A model generated the notes under the pieces. The model worked only from the letters and a program-made list of their open reading frames with translations. It was not told the DNA's origin and did not search any database. Positions 16,587 to 23,590 of a stretch of 64,000 nucleotides of DNA are shown here, in pieces; within the stretch, counting starts at the first letter, position 1, and each line of letters begins with the position of its first letter. The translations under genes and the position numbers were made by a program. Origin of the DNA: Mycobacteriales bacterium (GTDB taxonomy: Bacteria > Actinomycetota > Actinomycetes > Mycobacteriales > SCTD01); NCBI GenBank assembly GCA_030697205.1, contig JAUYQP010000042.1, positions 1 to 64,000 on the forward strand. The letters are read 5' to 3'.

Positions 16587-18281
16587 ATGCGCTCGCTCCG
16601 TCGTACCCGCTCTGCCCTGCTCATCGCTGCCGTCGCCCTCACCGGGCTGCTGGCCGTCCCCGGCGAGGCCGCCGACGCGCCCGCCGGCGCGGACTACAGC
16701 GAGACCTACATCGCGACGCCCGACGGCGAGAGCCTGCACGCCGAGGTCATGCGCCCGAAGGGCGTGAAGGGCAAGACGCCGGTCATCCTCGTCGTCAGCC
16801 CCTACCTGCACCGCGCGCCCACGGACAAGACCAGCGCCAAGGGCCCGACGCCGCGATTCTTCGACTTCATCGAGGGCGCTCGCGTCTTCGCACGCGGCTA
16901 CGCCGTCGTCCAGGTCAGCCTGCGCGGTAGCGGCGGCTCGAGCGGCTGCCTCGACATCCTCGGCCCCGGTGAGCAGACCGACGTCGTCACCGCGGTGCAG
17001 TGGGCCGCCACGCAGCCGTGGTCGACCGGCAAGGTCGGGATGTACGGCAAGAGCTACGACGCCAACACCGGCATGGTCGGCGCGGCGCTTCGCCCCAAGG
17101 GCCTCGCGGCCGTCGTCGCGCAGCAGGTCGTCCCGGACCGCTACCGCGGCTCCTACAACGACCGCGTGCGCTTCCTGCAGTCGCTCGCCTACCCGGCGGT
17201 GAGCTACGGCTCCGCGGCTGAGCTCGGCTGGTCGGTCCAGGAGGACCCGGAGTACATCGTCAACTCCAGCGCCCACAGCGCCGACTGCCAGGTGGGCCTC
17301 GTCGAGCACTACGGCGACGACGTCAACAGCGCCTTCTGGAAGGCCCGCGACTTCGTGGCCAAGGCCAAGGGCTCGAAGGTGCCGACCTTCATGACCGTGG
17401 GCTACGTCGACAGCAACACCAACGTCGGTGGCGGCGCAGTCGACTACTTCAACGCCCTCGCCGGCCCGAAGCGGCTGTGGATCGGGTGGTGGGACCACGT
17501 CCGCGGCAACGACATGGTCGCCGACGAGCTCGCAATGGGCCGCGACCGGTTCTTCGACGAGGTCATGCGCTTCTACGACCTGCACCTGCGCGGCATCGCC
17601 CCGAAGGTCAAGGACCCGGTCGTCGTCGCGCAGACCAGCACCGGCACCTGGACCAGCGAGAAGACCTGGCCGCCGTCGGATGCGAAGGTGCTGACCGGCT
17701 CGCTGAAGGCCGGCTCCTACGTCGACGACGGCACCAACGTCGGCTCGCAGGACTCCGCGGCGGGCCCCGGCGGCTCGGGCGCGCTCGGTGAGGAGCAGAC
17801 AGGTGCCGGCGCGTGGACCTTCTCCGCTCCGCTGACGCGCACCGCCCGCCTCGCCGGCGTCCCCTCGGCCTCCCTGAAGCTCGCGCCGCTCGTGCCCCGT
17901 ACCAACGTCGCCATCAACGTCTACGACGTCGCACCCGACGGTTCCGCCACGATGGTGACCCGAGGCGCCGCGCTCGTCGACGCCGCCGGCGAGAAGGCGA
18001 TCCGGCTGTTCCCGACCGACTGGACCTTCGCCAAGGGCCACCGGGTCGGCGTGCTCGTGTCGGGCGCCAACGCCGAGGCCTACGTCCACGTCCCGACCCA
18101 GACCCCGGTCGACGTCGAGGGCGGCACGGTCCGGCTGCCCTGGCTGTCATCGGCCTCGCGGACCAGAGCCCAGGGCACCGACAACCCGCGGCTGCGCGAG
18201 TACCTCGACGCGGCGCCGTTCACCGTCGCCGCGTCCGTCATCGCCGCCGGCACCGACCCCGCCTTCCCGCTCCCCCGCTGA
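16587..18281 (+). CDS. Secreted S15/CocE-type hydrolase
   Basis: A 564-residue exported alpha/beta hydrolase of the Xaa-Pro dipeptidyl-peptidase/CocE group. The signal peptide (MRSLRRTRSALLIAAVALTG) ends near residue 29. The nucleophile serine is in MYGKSYDANTG near residue 157, the acid in VGYVDSNTN and the histidine in WWDHVRGND. The C-terminal beta-sandwich domain (RLAGVPSASLKLAPL onward) is as in CocE. Unlike the homologue at 2699-4678 there is no sorting signal, so it should be freely secreted. A hairpin terminator follows at 18327-18351. Confidence 0.87.
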   Translation: MRSLRRTRSALLIAAVALTGLLAVPGEAADAPAGADYSETYIATPDGESLHAEVMRPKGVKGKTPVILVVSPYLHRAPTDKTSAKGPTPRFFDFIEGARVFARGYAVVQVSLRGSGGSSGCLDILGPGEQTDVVTAVQWAATQPWSTGKVGMYGKSYDANTGMVGAALRPKGLAAVVAQQVVPDRYRGSYNDRVRFLQSLAYPAVSYGSAAELGWSVQEDPEYIVNSSAHSADCQVGLVEHYGDDVNSAFWKARDFVAKAKGSKVPTFMTVGYVDSNTNVGGGAVDYFNALAGPKRLWIGWWDHVRGNDMVADELAMGRDRFFDEVMRFYDLHLRGIAPKVKDPVVVAQTSTGTWTSEKTWPPSDAKVLTGSLKAGSYVDDGTNVGSQDSAAGPGGSGALGEEQTGAGAWTFSAPLTRTARLAGVPSASLKLAPLVPRTNVAINVYDVAPDGSATMVTRGAALVDAAGEKAIRLFPTDWTFAKGHRVGVLVSGANAEAYVHVPTQTPVDVEGGTVRLPWLSSASRTRAQGTDNPRLREYLDAAPFTVAASVIAAGTDPAFPLPR

Positions 18282-18326
18282 CCCACGGGCCCTGCTCGGC
18301 AGGAGATCTGGCGGCGAAGGCGAAAC

Positions 18327-18351
18327 CCGGACGCAACCCCCCTGCGTCCGG
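18327..18351 (+). terminator. Hairpin terminator after the S15 hydrolase
   Basis: CCGGACGCA (18327-18335) pairs perfectly with TGCGTCCGG (18343-18351) around a C-rich 7-nt loop. It lies 46 nt past the hydrolase stop and just before the start of a broken gene. Confidence 0.6.
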
Positions 18352-18361
18352 AAGGCCCCCC

Positions 18362-19507
18362 GTGCAGCGTCTGCGCGTCGCCCTGCTCGCCACCGCCCTC
18401 ACCGCCGCGCTCACCAGCGCCGCTGCCTGACCGCAACGGCGACTTCACCGCGACTTACACCTGCAACATCCCCGGCTCGGTGCTCCCGACCGCCGAGGGG
18501 CAGCCGCTGCGCCAGGCCCGCGCGTCGATCTACGGCCACGGTCTGCTCGGCAGCCAGGGCGAGGTCAACAGCTCCCACGTCGCCCGCTTCGGCGACGACG
18601 CCGCGATCCTGTTCTGCGCCACCGACTGGTACGGCATGGCGTCGGGCGACGTCCCCAACGTCGCGACCTTCCTCAACGACATGAGCCTGTTCCCGACGCT
18701 GCCCGACCGCGTGCAGAGGGGATGCTCGCCCACCTCTTCCTCGCCCGGCTCCTCAAGGACCCGCGCGGCTTCGCGAGCGACCCTGCCTTCCAGGCGGGCA
18801 GCCAGTCGCTGCACCGCACGGGCGAGGTCTACTACGACGGCAACAGCCAGGGCGGCATCATCGGCGGCGCCCTGATGGCGGTCGCGCAGGACATCACCCG
18901 CGGCGTCCTCGGCGTGCCCGGCATGAACTACTCGACGCTGCTCGACCGCTCCGTCGACTTCGCCGACTACGAGGCCGTCTTCAACGCCTCCTACCCGAGC
19001 GAGCTCGAGCGGCAGCTGGTCTTCGGCCTCATCCAGATGCTCTGGGACCGCGGCGAGGCCAACGGCTACGCCGCCCACATCAGCGCCGACCCGCTGCCCG
19101 GCACGCCGCGGCACGAGGTCCTGCTGCAGGTCGGCTTCGGCGACCACCAGGTGGCCAACCTCGCCGCCGAGGTCATGGCCCGGACCATCGGTGCGGCCAC
19201 CAACGAGGGCTTCCTCGCGCCCGGCCGGCACTGGGGCGTCGAGCCCACCTGGGGGCTGCCGCTCTTCTCCGGCAGCCACGCGGGCAGCGCGCTCGTCTAC
19301 TTCGACAGCGGCAGCCCGACGCCGCCCAACACCAACACGCCGCCCTTCGACGGCGCCGACCCCCACGAGCACCCGCGCCGCGGCCTCGACGCCCGCGCGC
19401 AGAAGTCGGCGTTCCTGCGCCCCGGCGGTCTCGTCGTCGACACCTGCGAGGGCCTGCCCTGCCGGGCCGACCCGGCCGAGGTAAACGTCTCGCAGCCGCG
19501 CTACTAG
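18362..19507 (+). pseudogene. Broken secreted esterase-like gene
   Basis: A GTG at 18362 after GGAAGG begins a normal signal peptide (MQRLRVALLATALTAALTSA) that stops at 18428. The body continues in the next frame (DRNGDFTATYTCNIPG ... IYGHGLLGSQGE ... FCATDWYGMASGDVPN) to about 18715. It then returns to the first frame (MLAHLFLARLLKDPRG ... YYDGNSQGGIIGG ... CRADPAEV) and ends at 19507. The second shift looks like loss of one base in CAGAGGGG. At the first, an N-terminal domain that I recall from homologues seems to be missing. The DGNSQGGII motif is a hydrolase-type nucleophile elbow. The gene probably makes no active enzyme. Confidence 0.75.
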
Positions 19508-20313
19508 ATGCGGGCGTCGACCCGCAGGTCGCTGGTGCACCAGCCGCAGCGGGTCGCCGCGGCCGGGACGTCGAAGGCGCAGTGCGGGCAGGCGACGAGC
19601 TCGGTCGCTCTGAAAGGCGTGGCAGAGCCAGGTACGCCGGAGGGCGCGGCCCCCGCCGCGGCCGTGACGCCGGGCGCGCTCGCGCGCCCGGCGCCGTCGG
19701 TGAGGTCCACGACCGGGTCCGTCACGAACTCCCCCGCCGGGTCCGTCGACGACTCCTGTACGGACGCCGCCGCCATCGCAGCGGACGTGCCGGACAGCAC
19801 GACCGACCCGGCACCGTTGACCGAGCCGGCGGCCATCCGGGTCGGCAGCGGCGCGAAGAGCGGGTCCGCGTCGAAGTGCACCCGGTCGCCGTCCGCCTGC
19901 GCGTCGTCGGTGAGCTCGGCGCCGGAGGTCGCGTCGTCGATGTCGACGGCGCTCACCTCCGCGACCCGCTGGACCTCGCCGTCCGCGGTCACCACCTCGG
20001 CGACCTGCGGCCCGGCCGAGGACGCGTCGAGCGCGTCCGTCGCGTCGTGCTCGCCGGTGACCGCCGCGGCAGCGGCTCGACGGCGCAGGCCCATGAGCGG
20101 CTTGATGACTCCGACGAGCGAGATGACGGCGACGGTGACGAGGGCGATGAGGGCCTTGAGGAGCCCGTCGAACTCCCACTCGCCCCGGAAGGCCGCCTGA
20201 CCGGCGTCGGTGGCCTGCGCGACGACGGCGGTGAAGGCGGCGCCGATGGAGAGGCCGACACCGACCTCCGCGACGCTGCTCCCCACGATGAAGCTCTTCA
20301 GGTCCTGCAGCAC
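19504..20313 (-). CDS. MscL-family mechanosensitive channel-like protein with zinc ribbon
   Basis: A 269-residue protein. The first 80 residues resemble MscL: LQDLKSFIVGSSVAEVGVG amphipathic start, GLSIGAAFTAVVAQ as TM1, and LIALVTVAVISLVGVIKPL as TM2. A linker of about 140 residues rich in Ala, Asp, Ser and Thr follows. The protein ends in CPHCAFDVPAAATRCGWC, a four-cysteine zinc ribbon seen at the C-terminus of some actinobacterial MscL proteins, though usually after a short linker. The GTG at 20313 has GGAGGA 6 nt upstream. MscL opens under membrane tension to release solutes. The stop shares CTAG with the broken gene at 19507. Confidence 0.7.
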   Translation of the reverse strand: MLQDLKSFIVGSSVAEVGVGLSIGAAFTAVVAQATDAGQAAFRGEWEFDGLLKALIALVTVAVISLVGVIKPLMGLRRRAAAAAVTGEHDATDALDASSAGPQVAEVVTADGEVQRVAEVSAVDIDDATSGAELTDDAQADGDRVHFDADPLFAPLPTRMAAGSVNGAGSVVLSGTSAAMAAASVQESSTDPAGEFVTDPVVDLTDGAGRASAPGVTAAAGAAPSGVPGSATPFRATELVACPHCAFDVPAAATRCGWCTSDLRVDARI

Positions 20314-20460
20314 GGCATGTCCTCCCAAACGACGGTCACCCGGCGGTCACGGGACGACGTAGCGCCGATCATGGCCTCCGGGACGCCGGCTCCGCCATAG
20401 TCCGGACCCGGTCATTTCGGAGGGTTCTGCCCTGGTCGGTCCGTCCGGTCAGCGGCCCTT

Positions 20461-20497
20461 GAGTACGGCTAACAAGCCGGATGCAATGGATCCAACC
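20461..20497 (+). repeat. Left terminal inverted repeat
   Basis: It begins GAGTACGGCTAACAAGCC. Its first 22 bases match the complement of the right end at 21 positions. Similarity then continues, with a 1-nt gap, through GGATCCAAC. The stretch also contains its own small dyad (CGGCT/AAGCCG). Confidence 0.7.
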
Positions 20498-20618
20498 GCG
20501 CCGCATCCCTGGCCTTCCTCTCGGGCCACACCGGCAAAATCTTGGGAGCGAGCTTGGCCCGAGGTGCGTCTCGTCACCGGAGCTACGTGCCGCTACCCGT
20601 CGCCCTCTTCGGCGGAAC

Positions 20619-20831
20619 TCACCAGTCCACGCCCTCTTCACCTGCGTAGGCGCTGAGGTCCTCAGACCACTCCCGCTCGGCAACGGGCACGTGATCAGCT
20701 GGGATCTCGGAGCCGTCTCCCTGAGGGATGTCGGCCTCCGTCGCGCCCGCGTCTATGTAGCGGACGGAGGGCTTCTTCCGCGGAGACTCCGAGTGCCACG
20801 CGGTGACGACCACGGCCAGGGCAAGAATCAC
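20619..20831 (-). CDS. Small membrane ORF inside the element, start uncertain
   Basis: From a GTG at 20831 this gives 70 residues: an N-terminal hydrophobic segment (MILALAVVVTAW) and an acidic soluble tail ending AYAGEEGVDW. The frame is open far upstream (through the end of hepT), with ALRKYVAEVLPLV adding to the hydrophobic part, but has no ATG, GTG or TTG near hepT. GAGG lies about 11 nt before the chosen GTG. It is downstream of hepT on the same strand and may be a third gene of the module. It could equally be a truncated gene. No family recognised. Confidence 0.4.
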   Translation of the reverse strand: MILALAVVVTAWHSESPRKKPSVRYIDAGATEADIPQGDGSEIPADHVPVAEREWSEDLSAYAGEEGVDW

Positions 20832-20949
20832 GAGGGGAAGTACCTCAGCAACGTACTTCCGCAGCGCCCGACGCCACGCCGGCGACCGTGAAGACGTGCC
20901 GCTCTGAACGGTGGCAGGCCAGCCCTCCTCGCGGCTCGTCGACAGGGTG

Positions 20950-21288
20950 TTACCCGCCTGGCGGAAGCCGATCCAGAAGTCGCCGCACCGCAACTTCGAG
21001 CGGCTCGAGATCGTGTTCGACGGCTCCGGTGACGTGGCCGTGGTTCGTGTCGAAGTACCGGTGGGCGAGGCGGTCACGCATGCGGGCGATGTCGCTCCAG
21101 GGGTGGGCCGGCTCGGTGTCGAGGAGCTCTGCAGAAATCGCCTTGATGGCCTCTCCGATCTCGATGAGCCGGACTCGGACAGCATCGAAGACAAGGCCGT
21201 CGGAGAGCCCACCGCGTGCCACGTGGCTCCGGATGGCGTCGATGGCATCAAGGATGTCCCGCAGCCTCTCGCCGTCGCGGCGGCTCAC
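20950..21288 (-). CDS. hepT: HEPN-domain toxin HepT (DUF86)
   Basis: A 112-residue all-helical HEPN protein. The RDRLAHRYFD segment near residue 74 is the Rx4HxY motif of HEPN ribonucleases. IEIGEAIKAIS and LLDRLPP also fit the DUF86 family. HepT toxins cleave RNA and are neutralised when the partner MNT protein adds AMP groups to the tyrosine of this motif. The ATG overlaps the TGA of the XRE-MNT gene by 4 nt (ATGA), so the antitoxin is made first. It lies inside the element at 20461-21892. Confidence 0.9.
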   Translation of the reverse strand: MSRRDGERLRDILDAIDAIRSHVARGGLSDGLVFDAVRVRLIEIGEAIKAISAELLDTEPAHPWSDIARMRDRLAHRYFDTNHGHVTGAVEHDLEPLEVAVRRLLDRLPPGG

Positions 21289-21800
21289 AGCGCGACCGCA
21301 TCGGCAAGGGCCTCGTCCCGCACCCGTGGCTTCAGGCTGCTGACCGGCGCGAGGTCGACGTTGACCTTGAGGATGCGCTCAAGGGTGCCCTCGAGAGCCA
21401 GGACCGCGAACAGGCTGGTCTGCTCGGGAAGGTCGACGAGCAGGTCCACGTCGCTGTCGGGACCGTCCTCTCCGCGGGCCACGCTGCCGAACACCCGCAG
21501 GTTGCTGGCTCCCGCGTCCCGGACCGCCTCGAGCAGGGCCTTGCGGTGCCGCCGCAAGCGCCGACCGAGTGGCGTGTCGGGCAGGCCGCGGACCGCGGGG
21601 TCGCGCCGTTCCAAGCCAAGGGTGAGCTCGTGACCTGTTGCCGCGACGAGCCGCGCCAGCGTCGGGACCGCCGGCTGCCGCTTGTCGGCTTCGTACTCGC
21701 TCACCACGCTCTGGGTCACACCAGCCCGCGCGGCGAGCTCGGACTGCGACAGGCCAGCACGCCGACGCGCCTCTCGCAAGAGCTCACCCGTCGACCCCAC
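21285..21800 (-). CDS. XRE-MNT fusion antitoxin
   Basis: A 171-residue protein with two parts. Residues 1-65 are an XRE helix-turn-helix (LSQSELAARAGVTQSVVSEYE). Residues 95-170 are a minimal nucleotidyltransferase: FGSVARGEDGPDSDVDLLVDL contains the GSx10DxD catalytic motif, intact. It is predicted to AMPylate and silence HepT and to repress its own promoter through the XRE domain. The GTG start at 21800 is 7 nt after a TAGGCT hexamer (21808-21813), the same arrangement as guaA. No ribosome site is seen, so a leaderless mRNA is likely. Confidence 0.88.
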   Translation of the reverse strand: MGSTGELLREARRRAGLSQSELAARAGVTQSVVSEYEADKRQPAVPTLARLVAATGHELTLGLERRDPAVRGLPDTPLGRRLRRHRKALLEAVRDAGASNLRVFGSVARGEDGPDSDVDLLVDLPEQTSLFAVLALEGTLERILKVNVDLAPVSSLKPRVRDEALADAVAL

Positions 21801-21856
21801 GGTGCAGAGCCTATCGCGTTTTGCCGATAAGCAGCTAGGTGCCGTGATCAGCCGGT

Positions 21857-21892
21857 AGTTGGACCCAAATATCCGGCTTGTGAGCCGTACTC
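21857..21892 (-). repeat. Right terminal inverted repeat
   Basis: Read on the minus strand it begins GAGTACGGCTCACAAGCC, then GGAT and GGGTCCAAC, the inverted partner of 20461-20497. The last bases contribute two letters of the SDR stop codon. Confidence 0.7.
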
Positions 21893-22700
21893 AGCGGCGC
21901 TTGAGCGAGGGGTGCTGGCGCACGAGCAGCGGCATCAGCAACCCGTGCGGGACGACCTTGGACAGCACCGAGCTGGCGCGGTTGCCGAGCCCGGGGATCA
22001 CGACCGCCTTGCCCGCCGCCATCCCGTCGACCCCGGCGCGGGCGACGTCGGTGGCGCTGACGTAGAGGACCTTGGGTAGCGCGCCCTCGAACTGCTCCTG
22101 CGTCCAACCGGTCGCGGCGGCGAACTCCGTGTCGACCGGTCCGGGGCACAGCGCCGTCGCGGTCACCCCGGTGCCGCGGAGCTCTGCGCCGACCGCCCGG
22201 GTGTAGCTGAGGACGAAGGCCTTGCCGGCGGCGTAGCCCGCCTGACCGGGCAGCGGCTGCATGGCGGCGGTCGAGGCGACGTTGAGCACCGCGCCGCGGC
22301 CGCGCTCGACCATGCCCGGCAGCAGCAGGCTGCAGAGGTGGACGACCGCCTCGACGTCGACCTTGAGCATCCCGAGCTCGCGCTCCGGGTCGCTCTCGTG
22401 CACCGGCCCCGACGTCGACAGCCCGGCGTTGTTGACGAGCACCACAGGCTCGAGGCCGCGGGCTGCCACCTCGGCGACCACGTGCCGCCGAGCCTCAACA
22501 TCGGAGAGGTCGGCCCGCACGACCTCGACGCGGACCCCCGTGAAGGTCGCAGCGAGCTCGCGCAGTCGCTCCTCCCGACGGGCCACGAGGGTGACTCCGT
22601 GGCCGCGCGCGACGAGCTCCTTCGCGATCTCCACACCGATGCCGGCGGAGGCCCCCGTGACGATCGCGGTCCGGTCAGGGGCGGGTGCAGGGAGCGGCAT
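21891..22700 (-). CDS. Short-chain dehydrogenase/reductase (YdfG/DltE-like)
   Basis: A 269-residue classical SDR. It shows TGASAGIG as cofactor motif, RREERL (NADP-favouring Arg), VNNAGLSTSG, NVASTAAMQP with the active serine and the GYAAGKAF Y-x3-K pair. CPGPVDTEF follows. The C-terminal 40 residues (VVPHGLLMPLLVRQHPSLKRR) are an amphipathic tail common in the DltE-like group. The ATG at 22700 follows AGGGTG. The stop codon straddles the right end of the element at 20461-21892. The displaced sequence on the far side also reads TGA in frame, so the insertion left the protein unchanged. Confidence 0.85.
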   Translation of the reverse strand: MPLPAPAPDRTAIVTGASAGIGVEIAKELVARGHGVTLVARREERLRELAATFTGVRVEVVRADLSDVEARRHVVAEVAARGLEPVVLVNNAGLSTSGPVHESDPERELGMLKVDVEAVVHLCSLLLPGMVERGRGAVLNVASTAAMQPLPGQAGYAAGKAFVLSYTRAVGAELRGTGVTATALCPGPVDTEFAAATGWTQEQFEGALPKVLYVSATDVARAGVDGMAAGKAVVIPGLGNRASSVLSKVVPHGLLMPLLVRQHPSLKRR

Positions 22701-22723
22701 GGCCCGCACCCTACGACCCGCCG

Positions 22724-23230
22724 GTGTTGACTGGCACGGTGCTGATCCGCGCCGCCCGCCGCGACGATGTCGAGGAGGTCGTCCGCCTCGTCCATACCGC
22801 GTACCGAGGCAAGGGCGACAGCGCCGGCTGGACGACGGAGGCGGACCTGCTCGACGGTCAGCGCACCGACGCCGAGGAAGTCACCGCCGCCCTCCCGCAC
22901 CTGCACGTCGCAGAGCGCGACGGCGTACTCCTGGGGTGCTGCGTCCTCGACCAGGACTGTCACTTCGGGATGTTCGCGGTGCTCCCCGGCCAGCAGGCAG
23001 GTGGCATCGGGAGCGCGATTCTGGCCCACGCCGAGCAGCTGGCCCGTGACTGGGGGCACGACCGCGTCGAGATGCACGTCCTGAGGCAGCGCCACGAGTT
23101 GCTGGCGTTCTACGCCCGCCGCGGCTACTCGCCGACCGGTGACACCAGCCCGTTCCCCTACGGCGACGAGCGCTTCGGGCTGCCGCGCCGCGAGGACCTC
23201 GAGTTCGTGGTTTTGCGCAAGCCGCTCTGA
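22724..23230 (+). CDS. GNAT-family N-acetyltransferase
   Basis: A protein of about 168 residues with the GNAT fold: IRAARRDDVEEVVRLVHTAYRG at the N-terminus, FGMFAVLPGQQAGGIGSAIL as the acetyl-CoA pyrophosphate loop (Q/RxxGxG/A form) near residue 85, and LLAFYARRGYSPTG as motif B. The substrate is unknown; the arginine-rich VLRQRHELLAFY stretch fits small amine or amino-acid acceptors. The start could be GTG 22724, TTG 22727 or GTG 22739. No strong ribosome site is present at any of them. It is divergent from the SDR. Confidence 0.8.
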   Translation: MLTGTVLIRAARRDDVEEVVRLVHTAYRGKGDSAGWTTEADLLDGQRTDAEEVTAALPHLHVAERDGVLLGCCVLDQDCHFGMFAVLPGQQAGGIGSAILAHAEQLARDWGHDRVEMHVLRQRHELLAFYARRGYSPTGDTSPFPYGDERFGLPRREDLEFVVLRKPL

Positions 23231-23231
23231 C

Positions 23232-23504
23232 TCAGCCGCGCAGGTAGAACGCCGCTCCCGTGTCACCGGAGCGCGCGTCGAGGACCTGCGCGGCGACGCG
23301 CTCAGCAGCGACCGGGCCGAGGAACACCGTGACGTCGTGGTCGACCACGACGAGGTCCTCCGGCCCGGGCGCATCGGCGAGCTCCATGGCCAGCGCGGGG
23401 TGGTCGTCGCGCTGCGCGATGCGCAGGCCCGCGCCGTCCGGGAGCTGGGCACCGTCGATCAACTCGGCGATCATGGTCGCGGCCTGGTCGGTGAGACGAA
23501 GCAT
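23232..23504 (-). CDS. HesB/IscA-fold protein lacking cysteines
   Basis: A 90-residue protein that follows the HesB/IscA pattern: MLRLTDQAATMIAELI, GLRIAQRD, then LVVVDHDVTVFLGPVAAERV. A-type iron-sulfur carriers bind clusters through three cysteines; here there is no cysteine at all, so cluster binding by the usual route is not possible. A GGAGG site precedes the ATG at 23504. It lies downstream of the M14 carboxypeptidase but is separated by a hairpin. Role unknown. Confidence 0.65.
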   Translation of the reverse strand: MLRLTDQAATMIAELIDGAQLPDGAGLRIAQRDDHPALAMELADAPGPEDLVVVDHDVTVFLGPVAAERVAAQVLDARSGDTGAAFYLRG

Positions 23505-23529
23505 GCGGGAGCCTCCTGACAGGGTCGGA

Positions 23530-23549
23530 GGTGGGGGGTCCCCCCCACC
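23530..23549 (-). terminator. Palindromic hairpin after the M14 gene
   Basis: GGTGGGGGG and CCCCCCACC face each other with a 2-nt gap (a stem of 8 with a 4-nt loop in practice). A second small hairpin (CCGCCG/CGGCGG) lies beside it toward the M14 gene. Together they probably end transcription before the HesB-like gene. Confidence 0.5.
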
Positions 23550-23590
23550 ATGGACCCCCGCCGCGCTCGGCGGTCAAGGCCCCAAGAGGA

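Larger units (their letters stand above)
20451..21902. mobile_element. Non-autonomous element with terminal inverted repeats carrying MNT-HepT
   Basis: The element proper is 20461-21892 (1,432 bp). Its ends are inverted repeats that begin GAGTACGGCT. Immediately outside are AGCGGCCCTT (20451-20460) and AGCGGCGCTT (21893-21902), a 10-bp direct repeat with one mismatch that looks like a target-site duplication. Inside are an XRE-MNT antitoxin, a HepT toxin and one small membrane ORF. No transposase or recombinase ORF is present, so movement would need a helper. The right junction falls in the stop codon of the SDR at 21891. Confidence 0.7.

Noticed and set aside
20459-20900. Integrase or transposase remnants beside the inverted repeats
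   Set aside because: No DDE, HUH or tyrosine-recombinase motif could be found in any frame of 20461-21892.
20460-21893. Inverted repeats as a simple duplicated terminator
   Set aside because: A terminator copy does not explain the outside direct repeat AGCGGCSCTT on both flanks, although this remains the main alternative.
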